A stretch of DNA of 64,000 bases from positions 1 to 64,000 of IMG/VR virus record IMGVR_UViG_3300009182_000039; one strand, written 5' to 3'. This DNA comes from a virus. Under the pieces are notes generated by a model. It worked only from the letters and a program-made list of their open reading frames with translations, was not told where the DNA came from and did not search any database. Position numbers and translations under genes: made by a program. This document shows positions 11,559 to 18,696 of the stretch, piece by piece (position 1 is the first letter of the stretch; each line of letters begins with the position of its first letter).

Positions 11559-11876
11559 ATGACAACTAAGAAAAATATAGACCCGGGTAGACCAATAAGT
11601 CGCCCAATGGCCCCAATAACAACTGATACCAATTGGGGTAAGCAATTAACTAAAGCCGAATGGAAAAAGTTAATGAAAAAGTTAGACGCTAAGAAAAAGG
11701 AAAGAGAAATGTCAAAATTATCAGACACACTAGCCAAAGCATTGGCAAAGAAACAAGGCAAGACTCACGTAGACGGCAGTGATGCTGGCGCTACGGTAGA
11801 AAAAAAATCTAAAGTTAAACCTTCAGCTGGCCCGGCTAAAAAACCGCCTACTCGTAGTGCTGGACGAGGTCGTTAA
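11559..11876 (+). CDS. Lys-rich protein of unknown function, 105 aa
   Basis: The 105-residue product begins MTTKKNIDPGRPISRPMAP, has a central charged helix (WKKLMKKLDAKKKEREM) and ends in a low-complexity basic tail (KKPPTRSAGRGR) typical of nucleic-acid-binding proteins. The frame stays open further upstream through two tRNA genes, but the ATG at 11559, seven bases after tRNA-Asn, is the only sensible start. It converges directly with the minus-strand gene at 11877. Unknown family. Confidence 0.65.
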   Translation: MTTKKNIDPGRPISRPMAPITTDTNWGKQLTKAEWKKLMKKLDAKKKEREMSKLSDTLAKALAKKQGKTHVDGSDAGATVEKKSKVKPSAGPAKKPPTRSAGRGR

Positions 11877-12473
11877 TTATAATCCAAATAATGTTTTTTT
11901 AGCGTCATTGAAATAAAAAGATGCAGGATTGGTTATTCGTAGTGTTAGTACCATTCGTCGATTAGTGGATTGTCTATTATCAAAATCATGCCAGATATCC
12001 GTATTAAATAAAATACATTCGTTAGGTTTAGCCGTCATCGATTTAACTGGAGTATGTTTAGTTTTATCAAATCCGACAGCTTCTCTAGACGCATTTTCCC
12101 AATTAAGCCCTGTAATAGGGTAGTTAGACAAATCATTATCACTGTACCAATTAGTTACGCATTTATCATCTAAAATTTCTACGGTATAATTTAAACTTAT
12201 CCTATTATCACAACCATCTTTGTGTGCGCGGTAATATCTGCCGCCTTTAGTAACAAACATAGATGCCCTATTCTGTTGTAGAGCTAGACTCTGCGACAAT
12301 GGTGTAATAGCTAATATCTCTTGACGAATTTCTGGAGGGAATTTATAATGAGTAAATGTTTTTTCCAAATCTACCCCGTTCATGCCTTGTTTACAAATAT
12401 TGATAATCTTATCAAGACCATCGTGCGTGAATCTAATATAGTAAGGGCTACAATCTTCAATTACGGTGTACAT
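11877..12473 (-). CDS. 2OG dioxygenase-like protein
   Basis: The 198-residue protein carries H84-K-D86 in YYRAHKDGC, then a core strand RISLNYTVEI, a distal H162 in DIWHDFDNR and an Arg at 172/173 before MVLTLRI. This is a clear HxD...H plus Arg set of the 2OG-Fe(II) superfamily. A minus-strand AATAAATA lies four bases before its ATG. It stands alone on the minus strand between plus-strand units, converging with the Lys-rich gene (no gap). Substrate unknown. Confidence 0.75.
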   Translation of the reverse strand: MYTVIEDCSPYYIRFTHDGLDKIINICKQGMNGVDLEKTFTHYKFPPEIRQEILAITPLSQSLALQQNRASMFVTKGGRYYRAHKDGCDNRISLNYTVEILDDKCVTNWYSDNDLSNYPITGLNWENASREAVGFDKTKHTPVKSMTAKPNECILFNTDIWHDFDNRQSTNRRMVLTLRITNPASFYFNDAKKTLFGL

Positions 12474-12477
12474 CCAA

Positions 12478-12485
12478 TATTTATT
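12478..12485 (-). promoter_or_regulatory. T4-late-type element AATAAATA
   Basis: AATAAATA on the minus strand ends four bases before the ATG at 12473. No ribosome site is seen between them. Confidence 0.42.
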
Positions 12486-12491
12486 AGGTAG

Positions 12492-12520
12492 TTGACTAGG
12501 AATTGATATTCAGCTATACT
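12492..12520 (+). promoter_or_regulatory. Sigma-70-type promoter TTGACT-N17-TATACT
   Basis: TTGACT (12492-12497) and TATACT (12515-12520) are 17 bases apart. The start site seven bases downstream would be the A of the ATG at 12527: a leaderless message. Confidence 0.72.
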
Positions 12521-12526
12521 AACATT

Positions 12527-12706
12527 ATGATTAAATTAGAAGAAGCCTGTGAAACCATTTATCATTTTGCCGAAGCTAATCAAACCGATCCGCTTACGGG
12601 TATTGAACTTATGGTTAAGTATTTTAAGCAATTAAACCCAAAAGAACGGCAATCTTTGGTGGTTTTTATGGATGCAACTAAGGTAGTTGACAAAGAATTG
12701 ATTTAA
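12527..12706 (+). CDS. Small acidic protein, 59 aa
   Basis: The product (MIKLEEACETIYHFAEANQT, then LMVKYFKQLNPKERQSLVVF) is a short mostly helical acidic protein of unknown function. An in-frame TTG at 12503 lies inside the promoter spacer, so the ATG at 12527 is the start, coinciding with the expected transcript start of the promoter at 12492-12520. The promoter of the downstream MoxR gene overlaps its 3' end, so the two are separately controlled. Confidence 0.65.
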   Translation: MIKLEEACETIYHFAEANQTDPLTGIELMVKYFKQLNPKERQSLVVFMDATKVVDKELI

Positions 12707-12715
12707 TCGTATAAT
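12687..12715 (+). promoter_or_regulatory. Consensus sigma-70 promoter of the MoxR gene
   Basis: A perfect TTGACA (12687-12692), 17-base spacer and perfect TATAAT (12710-12715) lie 55 bases before the ATG of the AAA+ ATPase. The -35 lies inside the preceding small gene. Confidence 0.9.
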
Positions 12716-12769
12716 AGCACTTATAGTAGTATTTTTATTATAGTTTAACTTTAAAAGGAAACACAGCCC

Positions 12770-13855
12770 ATGTCAGAAACAAGACAAGTCACCACTGTAC
12801 AAGCCAAACGTAGTTTACTCAAGGCTTTTAATCATAAGCGTCCATTATTTTTATGGGGCCCTCCAGGAATTGGTAAGTCAGAATTAGTAGCCGACATTGC
12901 CAAAGAACTAGGCGGTTATATGATTGACCTTCGCTTAGGTCAAATGGAGCCCACAGACATTCGTGGTATCCCGTTTTATAATAAAGAAGTCGGTAAAATG
13001 GATTGGGCAGAGCCAATTGATTTGCCAGATGAAGAACTAGCTAGTCAGTATCCAATCGTAGTATTGTTTATGGACGAGATGAATAGTGCGGCTCCTAGTG
13101 TACAGGCGGCGGCTTATCAGCTAATTTTGAATCGTCGTATTGGCAAATATAAACTGCCAGACAATGTTGTAATGGTTGCCGCTGGCAATCGTGAGTCGGA
13201 CAAAGGTGTTACATATCGTATGCCTACTCCACTGGCTAATCGTTTTATTCACCAAGAGATGAAAGTAGACTTTGCTTCTTGGCAAGATTGGGCAGTTACT
13301 CATAATATTCACAAAGATATTATCGGTTACTTAGGCTCTAATAAACAAGACTTATACGACTTTGATCCAAAAAGTTCTAGTCGTGCTTTTGCTACTCCCC
13401 GTAGTTGGTCCTTTGTAAGCGAAATTTTGTCAGACGATGACGGTGATGAAGAAACAATTACCAATTTAATCTCTGGTACAATCGGTGAAGGCTTGGCTAT
13501 TAAATTTAATGGCCACCGTAAGATTTCGGGTCGTATGCCTAAGCCAGAAGAAATTTTGTCTGGTAAAGTAACTACCTTGGATGTCAAAGAAGTTTCAGCT
13601 ATGTACTCTTTGGTTATCAGTATGTGCTATGAACTTAAAGATGCCGTGGAGAAGAAAGTATCCGACAAAGATTTCCACACTATGTCAGATTACTTCTTTG
13701 CCTACATGATGAAAAACTTTGAAACTGAGTTAGTGGTCATGGGTGCTCGTATTGCGTTAACTGTGTACAATCTTCCATTCCAACCAACTAAGTTGAAGAA
13801 CTTTGATGAGTTCCATAAGAAGTACGGCAAGTATATTCTGTCAGCTTCGGCATAA
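12770..13855 (+). CDS. MoxR-type AAA+ ATPase
   Basis: The 361-residue protein has a Walker A GPPGIGKS (30-37), a Walker B IVVLFMDE (96-103), an AAA+ sensor region (VVMVAAGNRESDKG) and an arginine-bearing ANRF segment, as in MoxR ATPases. MoxR proteins work with VWA-domain partners as chaperones that insert cofactors or remodel complexes. Here the partner is surely the metallopeptidase/VWA protein at 16894-18186. A consensus promoter and an AAAGGAA ribosome site indicate strong expression. Similar ATPase/VWA pairs occur in large phages, with no established role. Confidence 0.9.
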   Translation: MSETRQVTTVQAKRSLLKAFNHKRPLFLWGPPGIGKSELVADIAKELGGYMIDLRLGQMEPTDIRGIPFYNKEVGKMDWAEPIDLPDEELASQYPIVVLFMDEMNSAAPSVQAAAYQLILNRRIGKYKLPDNVVMVAAGNRESDKGVTYRMPTPLANRFIHQEMKVDFASWQDWAVTHNIHKDIIGYLGSNKQDLYDFDPKSSSRAFATPRSWSFVSEILSDDDGDEETITNLISGTIGEGLAIKFNGHRKISGRMPKPEEILSGKVTTLDVKEVSAMYSLVISMCYELKDAVEKKVSDKDFHTMSDYFFAYMMKNFETELVVMGARIALTVYNLPFQPTKLKNFDEFHKKYGKYILSASA

Positions 13856-13863
13856 TAGCTCAC

Positions 13864-13917
13864 AGGAGGGTGGTGTAGTAGTTGTACACAGGGCTGTGTT
13901 CGCACCGCCCTCCTACC
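13864..13917 (+). other. Mini tRNA-like hairpin element
   Basis: AGGAGGG (13864-13870) pairs with CCCTCCT (13908-13914), followed by ACC. Between them lie GTGTA/TACAC and GCTGTG/CACCGC arms with a TTCG loop. At 54 bases it resembles a tRNA lacking the anticodon arm. It could also act as a terminator or mRNA-end structure after the MoxR gene. Confidence 0.35.
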
Positions 13918-13935
13918 TTTTATAACTTATAACTT

Positions 13936-14688
13936 ATGACTATACCTAATATTATTGTAAACTCCATACATGGGCCAATGATTGTTAATGAAAATGATCA
14001 ATATATTGGCCAGTCCATACGACAGCTAGGAGCATGGGCACAAGATGACATTGACTTAATTGCCAGTTTTTGTGATATCATACTAGACAATAAACCTAAA
14101 ATGGTATTATACGATGTTGGGGCTAACATTGGTACCCATAGTATAGCATTGGCTAAGAAATATGGCAATCGTATCTCTATTAGATCATTTGAAGCACAAA
14201 GACAAATATACTATATGCTTTGTGGCAATGTTGCTATAAATGGGCTAGACAATATTATCTGTGAATATCTTGCTGTAAGTGATAGGCCCGATGAAACTAT
14301 CGACATAGCATTACCTGATTATAATACTGTTAATAATTTTGGCGGTGTGGAGTTGATCAAAGCTGAACACAGTGATAATCAAAATATGATTAAACCTAAT
14401 ACCGAATCCGTAGTAACCTGTACTCTAGACGACTTTGAAGAAGCTGTTGATTTTATCAAGATGGATGTAGAAGGTATGGAGCATTTGGCATTAGAAGGCG
14501 CCAGGCAACTATTAGCCAAACACAGGCCTGTTTGCTTTGTGGAAATAATGAAAACAGATCAAAATCGTGTTCGGCAAATATTTAAAGAACTTAACTATAT
14601 TGCCTATGCGTATAAACAAGATGATTGGATCTTTTGCCCAGCAGAAGGTGATTTTGAATTAAATGGAGTTAGTACCGTTGATTTATGA
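13936..14688 (+). CDS. FkbM-family SAM methyltransferase
   Basis: The 250-residue protein contains DVGANIGTHS (60-69), the SAM-binding motif I typical of FkbM methyltransferases, and IKMDVEGMEHLALEGA (about 173-188), the family's second signature. These enzymes methylate hydroxyl groups of sugars or small molecules. Its 3' end overlaps the next small gene by 26 bases. It lies between the MoxR gene and a chain of tiny genes; the closest likely partners are the sugar-active proteins further right. The substrate is not known. Confidence 0.9.
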   Translation: MTIPNIIVNSIHGPMIVNENDQYIGQSIRQLGAWAQDDIDLIASFCDIILDNKPKMVLYDVGANIGTHSIALAKKYGNRISIRSFEAQRQIYYMLCGNVAINGLDNIICEYLAVSDRPDETIDIALPDYNTVNNFGGVELIKAEHSDNQNMIKPNTESVVTCTLDDFEEAVDFIKMDVEGMEHLALEGARQLLAKHRPVCFVEIMKTDQNRVRQIFKELNYIAYAYKQDDWIFCPAEGDFELNGVSTVDL

Positions 14689-14926
14689 TTTGAATCCTAT
14701 TAATAATGAGCATTTTAAATATAATATTAAAATACCCATGATGCTTGATTTTCATCGTGTAAGACAATGGTTATCGGTTACTTATGGCTATAGCGATATA
14801 TTAGATGACGATAATCCTGCTAATGAGCATTGGGCATTTATAATTAGGTTAACCAGTAATGTAGTTTATTTAAAAGGCGAAAAAGAAGTTGCTTGGTTTA
14901 AAATTAAGTACGGTGAGTCATTATGA
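14663..14926 (+). CDS. Small F-x-L-K-W-family protein, 87 aa
   Basis: The 87-residue product ends WAFIIRLTSNVVYLKGEKEV then AWFKIKYGESL: an aromatic beta strand, a short loop and a terminal helix with A-W-F-x-I-K-Y. This pattern recurs in its neighbours. It is the first of six to eight overlapping small genes between the FkbM and VWA genes. The start overlaps the FkbM gene by 26 bases, and the end overlaps the next ATG (ATGA). Function unknown. Confidence 0.65.
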   Translation: MELVPLIYDLNPINNEHFKYNIKIPMMLDFHRVRQWLSVTYGYSDILDDDNPANEHWAFIIRLTSNVVYLKGEKEVAWFKIKYGESL

Positions 14927-15195
14927 ATTACTACTACGAAGTTCCCGAAGGTACTAGTGTACTTGGTCGACCAGGTGGCGGCTACTATTACCAAGCTCAT
15001 TGTAGTCCAGCACAAGGTGGCAGTCTAAATCATCTTGTACATAATCAAGCAGTAAATGTCAGCACCCGAGTATGGTTAGAAAATGCCAATGGAGTTACAC
15101 TGGTCAAAGCGCCGCCTAATGATACCAGTTATGGGCGAATTGACGCACGAGAATTTGTCATGGTAAAACTTAGAGCTAGGAATTTAGTGGGATGA
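14923..15195 (+). CDS. Small Gly/Tyr-rich protein, 90 aa
   Basis: The 90-residue product begins MNYYYEVPEGTSVLGRPGGG and is rich in Gly, Tyr and Asn with predicted beta structure; the C-terminus is REFVMVKLRARNLVG. It differs from the F-x-L-K-W family around it, yet is coupled to both neighbours by four-base overlaps (ATGA at both ends). No family recognised, and no signal peptide. Confidence 0.65.
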   Translation: MNYYYEVPEGTSVLGRPGGGYYYQAHCSPAQGGSLNHLVHNQAVNVSTRVWLENANGVTLVKAPPNDTSYGRIDAREFVMVKLRARNLVG

Positions 15196-15437
15196 TTTGT
15201 CGCCCGGGCACTCCAGCTCAATTAAAGTCTAATAGATTTCAATTAACTATTAACCCTATGAGTGGATCACCGGGGCTAATGGTCTTGGATCATATGTACT
15301 GGATAGAAAACGAACGAGAAATACTTAATTGGATGAATGAAACATTGCCGCAAGGTGTCGATCATATTGAAGGTATGACTATCCGGTTTAATAATGATTT
15401 TGATCGTATTAACTTTTTAATGAAGTGGGGGCCATGA
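15192..15437 (+). CDS. Small F-x-L-K-W-family protein, 81 aa
   Basis: The 81-residue product ends MTIRFNNDFDRINFLMKWGP, the clearest example of the strand-loop-helix ending shared by the small-protein family. Residues around LMVLDHMYWIENEREIL form a central helix. It overlaps both neighbours by four bases. Function unknown. Confidence 0.68.
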   Translation: MICRPGTPAQLKSNRFQLTINPMSGSPGLMVLDHMYWIENEREILNWMNETLPQGVDHIEGMTIRFNNDFDRINFLMKWGP

Positions 15438-15823
15438 TGGATAGAGACTTACAGGAGGATATGAAAAATTCTTCCTGGTTTATGGAAAAAATTAAAGAAG
15501 ATCGCTATGCCCAAAATATCTATGCCGCATTGTGTAATATGCGTTGGCAATCGCAAGATGTTTGGCCTGTACTTAAAGATGAGTACTGGACTTGTTCTTG
15601 GCGTAGTGCCGGTGGTATCGTAGCTGAATTACAAGGACACGGTGACTATTTAAATTGGTATTGCTCAGGTATAGGCGGGCTGGCTACATATAACGGAGAA
15701 GAAGGCGAACAAACTATGTTGGCTAAGAAACATGTTCCCGAAGGTACTGTTACAGATGAAGTGGCCGAAGATTTATTAAAATTAGGATGGGCGCCAAGTC
15801 CTTGGCCTGATGACAAACAATAA
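15434..15823 (+). CDS. Phage protein of unknown function, 129 aa
   Basis: The protein has a helical N-terminus (LQEDMKNSSWFMEKI) and a distinctive centre, DEYWTCSWRSAGGIVAEL followed by DYLNWYCSGIGG, then a C-terminal VTDEVAEDLLKLGW. I have the impression that this combination recurs in phage genomes, but no function is known to me. I chose the ATG at 15434 (ATGA overlap with the preceding stop) over an in-frame GTG at 15425. The 3' end overlaps the next gene by 14 bases. Confidence 0.72.
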   Translation: MMDRDLQEDMKNSSWFMEKIKEDRYAQNIYAALCNMRWQSQDVWPVLKDEYWTCSWRSAGGIVAELQGHGDYLNWYCSGIGGLATYNGEEGEQTMLAKKHVPEGTVTDEVAEDLLKLGWAPSPWPDDKQ

Positions 15824-16073
15824 CCTTTATTCTAATACAGCCGCAAGATTAAATACTATCATAGGAGATAGTAAAACTATTTGGCTTCAAATTATATCCG
15901 CAAAAAGAGAGTTTGATACTACTACTCATCCACAGATTGAGTTTTATTCTTGGCTTGATCAAAACTACGGGGTTAAATTAAAATTAACACCTAATGGTGA
16001 AATGAGTTTGGAAAATGATATTACCGATGAGCAAAAATATCTTCTTTTTATGTTAAAGCATAGTAGCAAATGA
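15810..16073 (+). CDS. Small F-x-L-K-W-family protein, 87 aa
   Basis: The 87-residue product has a central IEFYSWLDQNYGVKLKL and ends DITDEQKYLLFMLKHSSK, a variant of the shared ending with His in place of Trp/Tyr. It overlaps the preceding gene by 14 and the next by 4 bases. Function unknown. Confidence 0.65.
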   Translation: MTNNNLYSNTAARLNTIIGDSKTIWLQIISAKREFDTTTHPQIEFYSWLDQNYGVKLKLTPNGEMSLENDITDEQKYLLFMLKHSSK

Positions 16074-16303
16074 GATTTAACAAAAAATATAGCCAGCCAA
16101 TGTTGGATAACTTAGTTGAAACCCGTGGGTGGGGTAAGATTAAGTATCGTCCTGCTAGATTTGAATACGCTGGCGAAAATCGTAGTCCAGAAGTAGAATG
16201 GACCGAAGAGTATTGTAAAAAAGATGTACAATACCTCGATGGATGTTTTTATTTTGCAGATCCTGCCGAAGCCACAGCGTTTGCATTGGTGTGGATCAAA
16301 TGA
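16070..16303 (+). CDS. Small F-x-L-K-W-family protein, 77 aa
   Basis: The 77-residue product begins with a basic stretch (MRFNKKYSQPMLDNLVE) and ends GCFYFADPAEATAFALVWIK: aromatic strand, acidic loop, then A-F-A-L-V-W. It is coupled to both neighbours by ATGA overlaps. Function unknown. Confidence 0.66.
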   Translation: MRFNKKYSQPMLDNLVETRGWGKIKYRPARFEYAGENRSPEVEWTEEYCKKDVQYLDGCFYFADPAEATAFALVWIK

Positions 16304-16524
16304 TTGACTGGAGTTATTTTATTGCTCGTCTAGTTAGTGCTATTGGATCTTGGATTGATTCTAGTAACCTTAGAAACAGAGTTTATAAGATGGCCGAGGA
16401 ATCAGAAATTATGATGACTGCGTTAGAAGATATCGAACGTATGAGCAAAGAAGAACATATCAAAAAGTACGCTCGAAAAGCCATAGAAACTATTAAAGGA
16501 TTACCTGTTGAAGATACAAATTAA
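16300..16524 (+). CDS. Small helical protein, 74 aa
   Basis: The product starts MIDWSYFIARLVSAIGSWID, possibly an amphipathic or membrane-associated helix, and continues with charged helices (MAEESEIMMTALEDIERM, then YARKAIETIKGL). The ATG at 16300 overlaps the previous stop (ATGA). It is not a member of the F-x-L-K-W family, though embedded in that cluster. Unknown function. Confidence 0.62.
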   Translation: MIDWSYFIARLVSAIGSWIDSSNLRNRVYKMAEESEIMMTALEDIERMSKEEHIKKYARKAIETIKGLPVEDTN

Positions 16525-16792
16525 ACGCAATTTAATTATTTTTGAAGATCCGTACGAGTGGACCTTTGTTAGAGATCAAGTCAAAAAAGATTTTGGAGAT
16601 CAAATTTTTGCTATTTCTTGGAGGCTCAAACGAGAACTTGGATTTACTGTTAGACATCATAAGGCATTAGTTCCATGGCACGAAGATAGTACTAGGTTTA
16701 GTTATGCCGACCAAATACACTTAGATTTCTACAACGAATCCATGTTATCTTGGTTTGTACTTAAATATGTGAATACGGGGGATGACGCATGA
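16508..16792 (+). CDS. Small F-x-L-K-Y-family protein with TTG start, 94 aa
   Basis: The 94-residue product ends IHLDFYNESMLSWFVLKYVNTGDDA, with the same strand-loop-helix ending as its relatives plus a short tail. No ATG is available; the TTG at 16508 has an AAAGGA ribosome site six bases upstream, which decides the start. It overlaps the previous gene by 17 bases. Basic overall (RLKRELGFTVRHHK), so binding to nucleic acid is conceivable. Function unknown. Confidence 0.62.
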   Translation: MKIQIKRNLIIFEDPYEWTFVRDQVKKDFGDQIFAISWRLKRELGFTVRHHKALVPWHEDSTRFSYADQIHLDFYNESMLSWFVLKYVNTGDDA

Positions 16793-16872
16793 TTATTTGG
16801 GCAAAAACCCCTTGTTGCCCTAAAAGTTGCCAGTTGACAAACAATTCATTTAAATGTATAATAGTAGTATAG
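16789..16872 (+). CDS. Possible Cys-containing micropeptide, 27 aa
   Basis: An ATG overlapping the previous stop (ATGA) opens a 27-codon frame, MIIWAKTPCCPKSCQLTNNS and on, with four Cys. The coupling is as for real genes here, but the frame runs through the promoter at 16834-16862 and a GGGCAA/TTGCCC hairpin, so it may be fortuitous. Confidence 0.25.
   Translation: MIIWAKTPCCPKSCQLTNNSFKCIIVV
16834..16862 (+). promoter_or_regulatory. Consensus sigma-70 promoter of the VWA gene
   Basis: Perfect TTGACA (16834-16839) and TATAAT (16857-16862) with 17-base spacing lie 31 bases before the ATG of the metallopeptidase/VWA gene. The MoxR gene has an equally perfect promoter. Confidence 0.92.
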
Positions 16873-16893
16873 TTAATAATAAAGGACATCGTA

Positions 16894-18186
16894 ATGGCTA
16901 CAGCAAGTACTACTAATAATTCCAAAGAATCTGATAAGTTCAAGGACTTACTAGGTCCTATGGATTTCAAATTAGATGCCCAAGTACGCGAAAAACTTAT
17001 TACAGCTCGTGTAGGTTTATTACTCCGTGCTAGTTTCTTTGGTAATTTAGCGACTCGATTAAAATTGGTTAACGCAGACGAATGGCTTACGACAGCCGCT
17101 ACGGATGGCCGTAACTTTTATTATAATAGTCGTTTTATTGATATGCTCCGACCAAAAGAAATTGAATTTTTGTTTGGGCATGAGGTATTACATTGTGTAT
17201 ATGACCACATGGGACGCCGAGGTGATCGCAATCCGCAACTTTGGAATATTGCCGACGACTATTGTGTAAATGGTGATTTAATCAAACATCGTGTTGGAGA
17301 AAAAATTACTACAGTACCTTGCTTGTATGATCACAAATATGACGGCATGTGTGCCGAAGAAGTCTACGACATCTTGTATGAAAATGCTGAAAAAATTGAT
17401 ATCAATTCATTGGTTGAAAAATTACTCGACGACCATCTAGAAGGTGAAGGCGAGGGCGAAGGTGGCGAGGGAGATGACAATGGCAAATCTGGAGGTAGTG
17501 GTCGTCCAAAATTATCACAAGCCGAAAAAGATGCTATTCGTGATGAAATTAAAGAAGCAGTACTAGCGGCTGCCGCGGCATCAGATAACGCTGGAAACTT
17601 GCCTGCGGGAGTCAAGCGTCTTATTCAAGACATGACAGCACCCAAGATGAATTGGCGCGAATTATTGCGTATGCAACTTGAATCTACAATTAAATCGGAT
17701 TTTACTTGGATGCGAGCAAGTCGTAGAGGTTGGCATATGGATGCGGTAATGCCTGGTATGCAACTTGATCCGATGATTGATATCGCTATAAGTATTGATG
17801 CTTCGGGTAGTATGCTTGATAAAATGCTTAAAGATTTTTTAGCTGAGGTACAGGGCATTATGGATTCCTTCCCAGCATACAAGATTCATATTCTCACTTT
17901 TGATACACAAGTATATAACCCACAACAATATGATAGCGAAAACCTAGACACTATCTGCGATTATGAAGTACACGGGGGCGGTGGCACAGACTTTGATTGT
18001 GTATTTGATTACTTTAAAGAAAACGATATCCAACCTAAGCGTCATATTATGTTTACGGACGGTTATCCAAACGGCAGTTGGGGTGATGAAAACTATTGCG
18101 ATACAGTATTCATTATGCATGGCACTACAAGTATTGTTCCCCCATTTGGACAATATGCTTATTATGAAGAAGAGAAAACACACTAA
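16894..18186 (+). CDS. Metallopeptidase-like/VWA-domain protein, partner of MoxR
   Basis: The 430-residue protein has an N-terminal putative metallopeptidase domain (DUF2201-type) with H96-E-V-L-H100, a linker rich in Gly, Glu and Asp (about 182-205), and a C-terminal VWA-like domain with the MIDAS residues D302-A-S-G-S306, a Thr in the GGGGTDFD loop (361-368) and T388-D389-G. Such proteins are encoded with MoxR ATPases, which supports a joint chaperone or activation role with the product of 12770-13855. Here the pair is split by nearly 3 kb of small genes but each gene has a consensus promoter. A small two-span membrane protein follows. Confidence 0.88.
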   Translation: MATASTTNNSKESDKFKDLLGPMDFKLDAQVREKLITARVGLLLRASFFGNLATRLKLVNADEWLTTAATDGRNFYYNSRFIDMLRPKEIEFLFGHEVLHCVYDHMGRRGDRNPQLWNIADDYCVNGDLIKHRVGEKITTVPCLYDHKYDGMCAEEVYDILYENAEKIDINSLVEKLLDDHLEGEGEGEGGEGDDNGKSGGSGRPKLSQAEKDAIRDEIKEAVLAAAAASDNAGNLPAGVKRLIQDMTAPKMNWRELLRMQLESTIKSDFTWMRASRRGWHMDAVMPGMQLDPMIDIAISIDASGSMLDKMLKDFLAEVQGIMDSFPAYKIHILTFDTQVYNPQQYDSENLDTICDYEVHGGGGTDFDCVFDYFKENDIQPKRHIMFTDGYPNGSWGDENYCDTVFIMHGTTSIVPPFGQYAYYEEEKTH

Positions 18187-18195
18187 GGAATAATT

Positions 18196-18357
18196 ATGAA
18201 TAAATTTAAATTATGGTATCTTAACAATCGAACTGAAATCACTTGGTTTTTAATGGGTTGGTTAGTATTAGCCGGGATTCAAGATTTGAGTCACGAAAAC
18301 TATATTGGCGCTTTAATTTCATTTGGTTTGGCGTATATTAACTATAAACTCAAGTAA
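18196..18357 (+). CDS. Small two-span membrane protein, 53 aa
   Basis: The 53-residue product has two hydrophobic segments (EITWFLMGWLVLAGIQ and YIGALISFGLAYIN) flanking a short polar loop, with Lys/Asn at both ends, so both termini should face the cytoplasm. An AAGGA site precedes the ATG, nine bases after the VWA gene, and a terminator follows at 18376. It probably forms one operon with the VWA gene. No known function. Confidence 0.7.
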   Translation: MNKFKLWYLNNRTEITWFLMGWLVLAGIQDLSHENYIGALISFGLAYINYKLK

Positions 18358-18375
18358 ACTCAACCCAATTTTACC

Positions 18376-18407
18376 AAAATGCCTCTTTTATGGGGCATTT
18401 TATTTTT
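18376..18407 (+). terminator. Intrinsic terminator after VWA/membrane-protein unit
   Basis: AAAATGCC (18376-18383) pairs with GGCATTTT (18394-18401), followed by TATTTTT. It closes the transcription unit of the VWA protein. Confidence 0.8.
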
Positions 18408-18424
18408 AGCAAGCCTTATTCTTT

Positions 18425-18432
18425 ATTAAATA
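18425..18432 (+). promoter_or_regulatory. T4-late-type element ATTAAATA
   Basis: ATTAAATA ends five bases before the ATG at 18438, directly behind a terminator. No ribosome site lies between. Confidence 0.45.
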
Positions 18433-18437
18433 TCTAT

Positions 18438-18695
18438 ATGGAAAATTCAACTCAAATCACTGTAGCAGATCTTGGTGCTCTTCATGGCATAGTAGATCTA
18501 GCGGCGTCTCGCGGAGCATTCCGTGGAGCCGAATTAACACAAGTTGGTGCTATCTACGATAAGCTCACAACTTTTCTAAATGATGTAATGGCACAAGCTA
18601 AAGCAGCTGCTGAAACTAATGCTATTACCGAAGATGGAGAAACAATTACACCCGATGCCGCCAAGCCAACTAGCGACGCACCACAAGGAGAATAA
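18438..18695 (+). CDS. Phage protein of unknown function, 85 aa
   Basis: The product (MENSTQITVADLGALHGIVD, then ASRGAFRGAEL and VGAIYDKLTTFLNDV) is helical with an acidic, Pro/Asp-rich tail. The ADLxALxxIVDxAxxRGAF pattern looks like small proteins I associate with T4-like and marine phages, of unknown role. I rejected the upstream in-frame ATG at 18390 because it lies in the terminator; ATTAAATA five bases before 18438 supports this start. It is one base from the next gene. Confidence 0.7.
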   Translation: MENSTQITVADLGALHGIVDLAASRGAFRGAELTQVGAIYDKLTTFLNDVMAQAKAAAETNAITEDGETITPDAAKPTSDAPQGE

Positions 18696-18696
18696 T

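Noticed and set aside
17364-17615. Minus-strand frame rich in Ser and Pro
   Set aside because: It is a shadow of the low-complexity Gly/Glu linker of the VWA protein.
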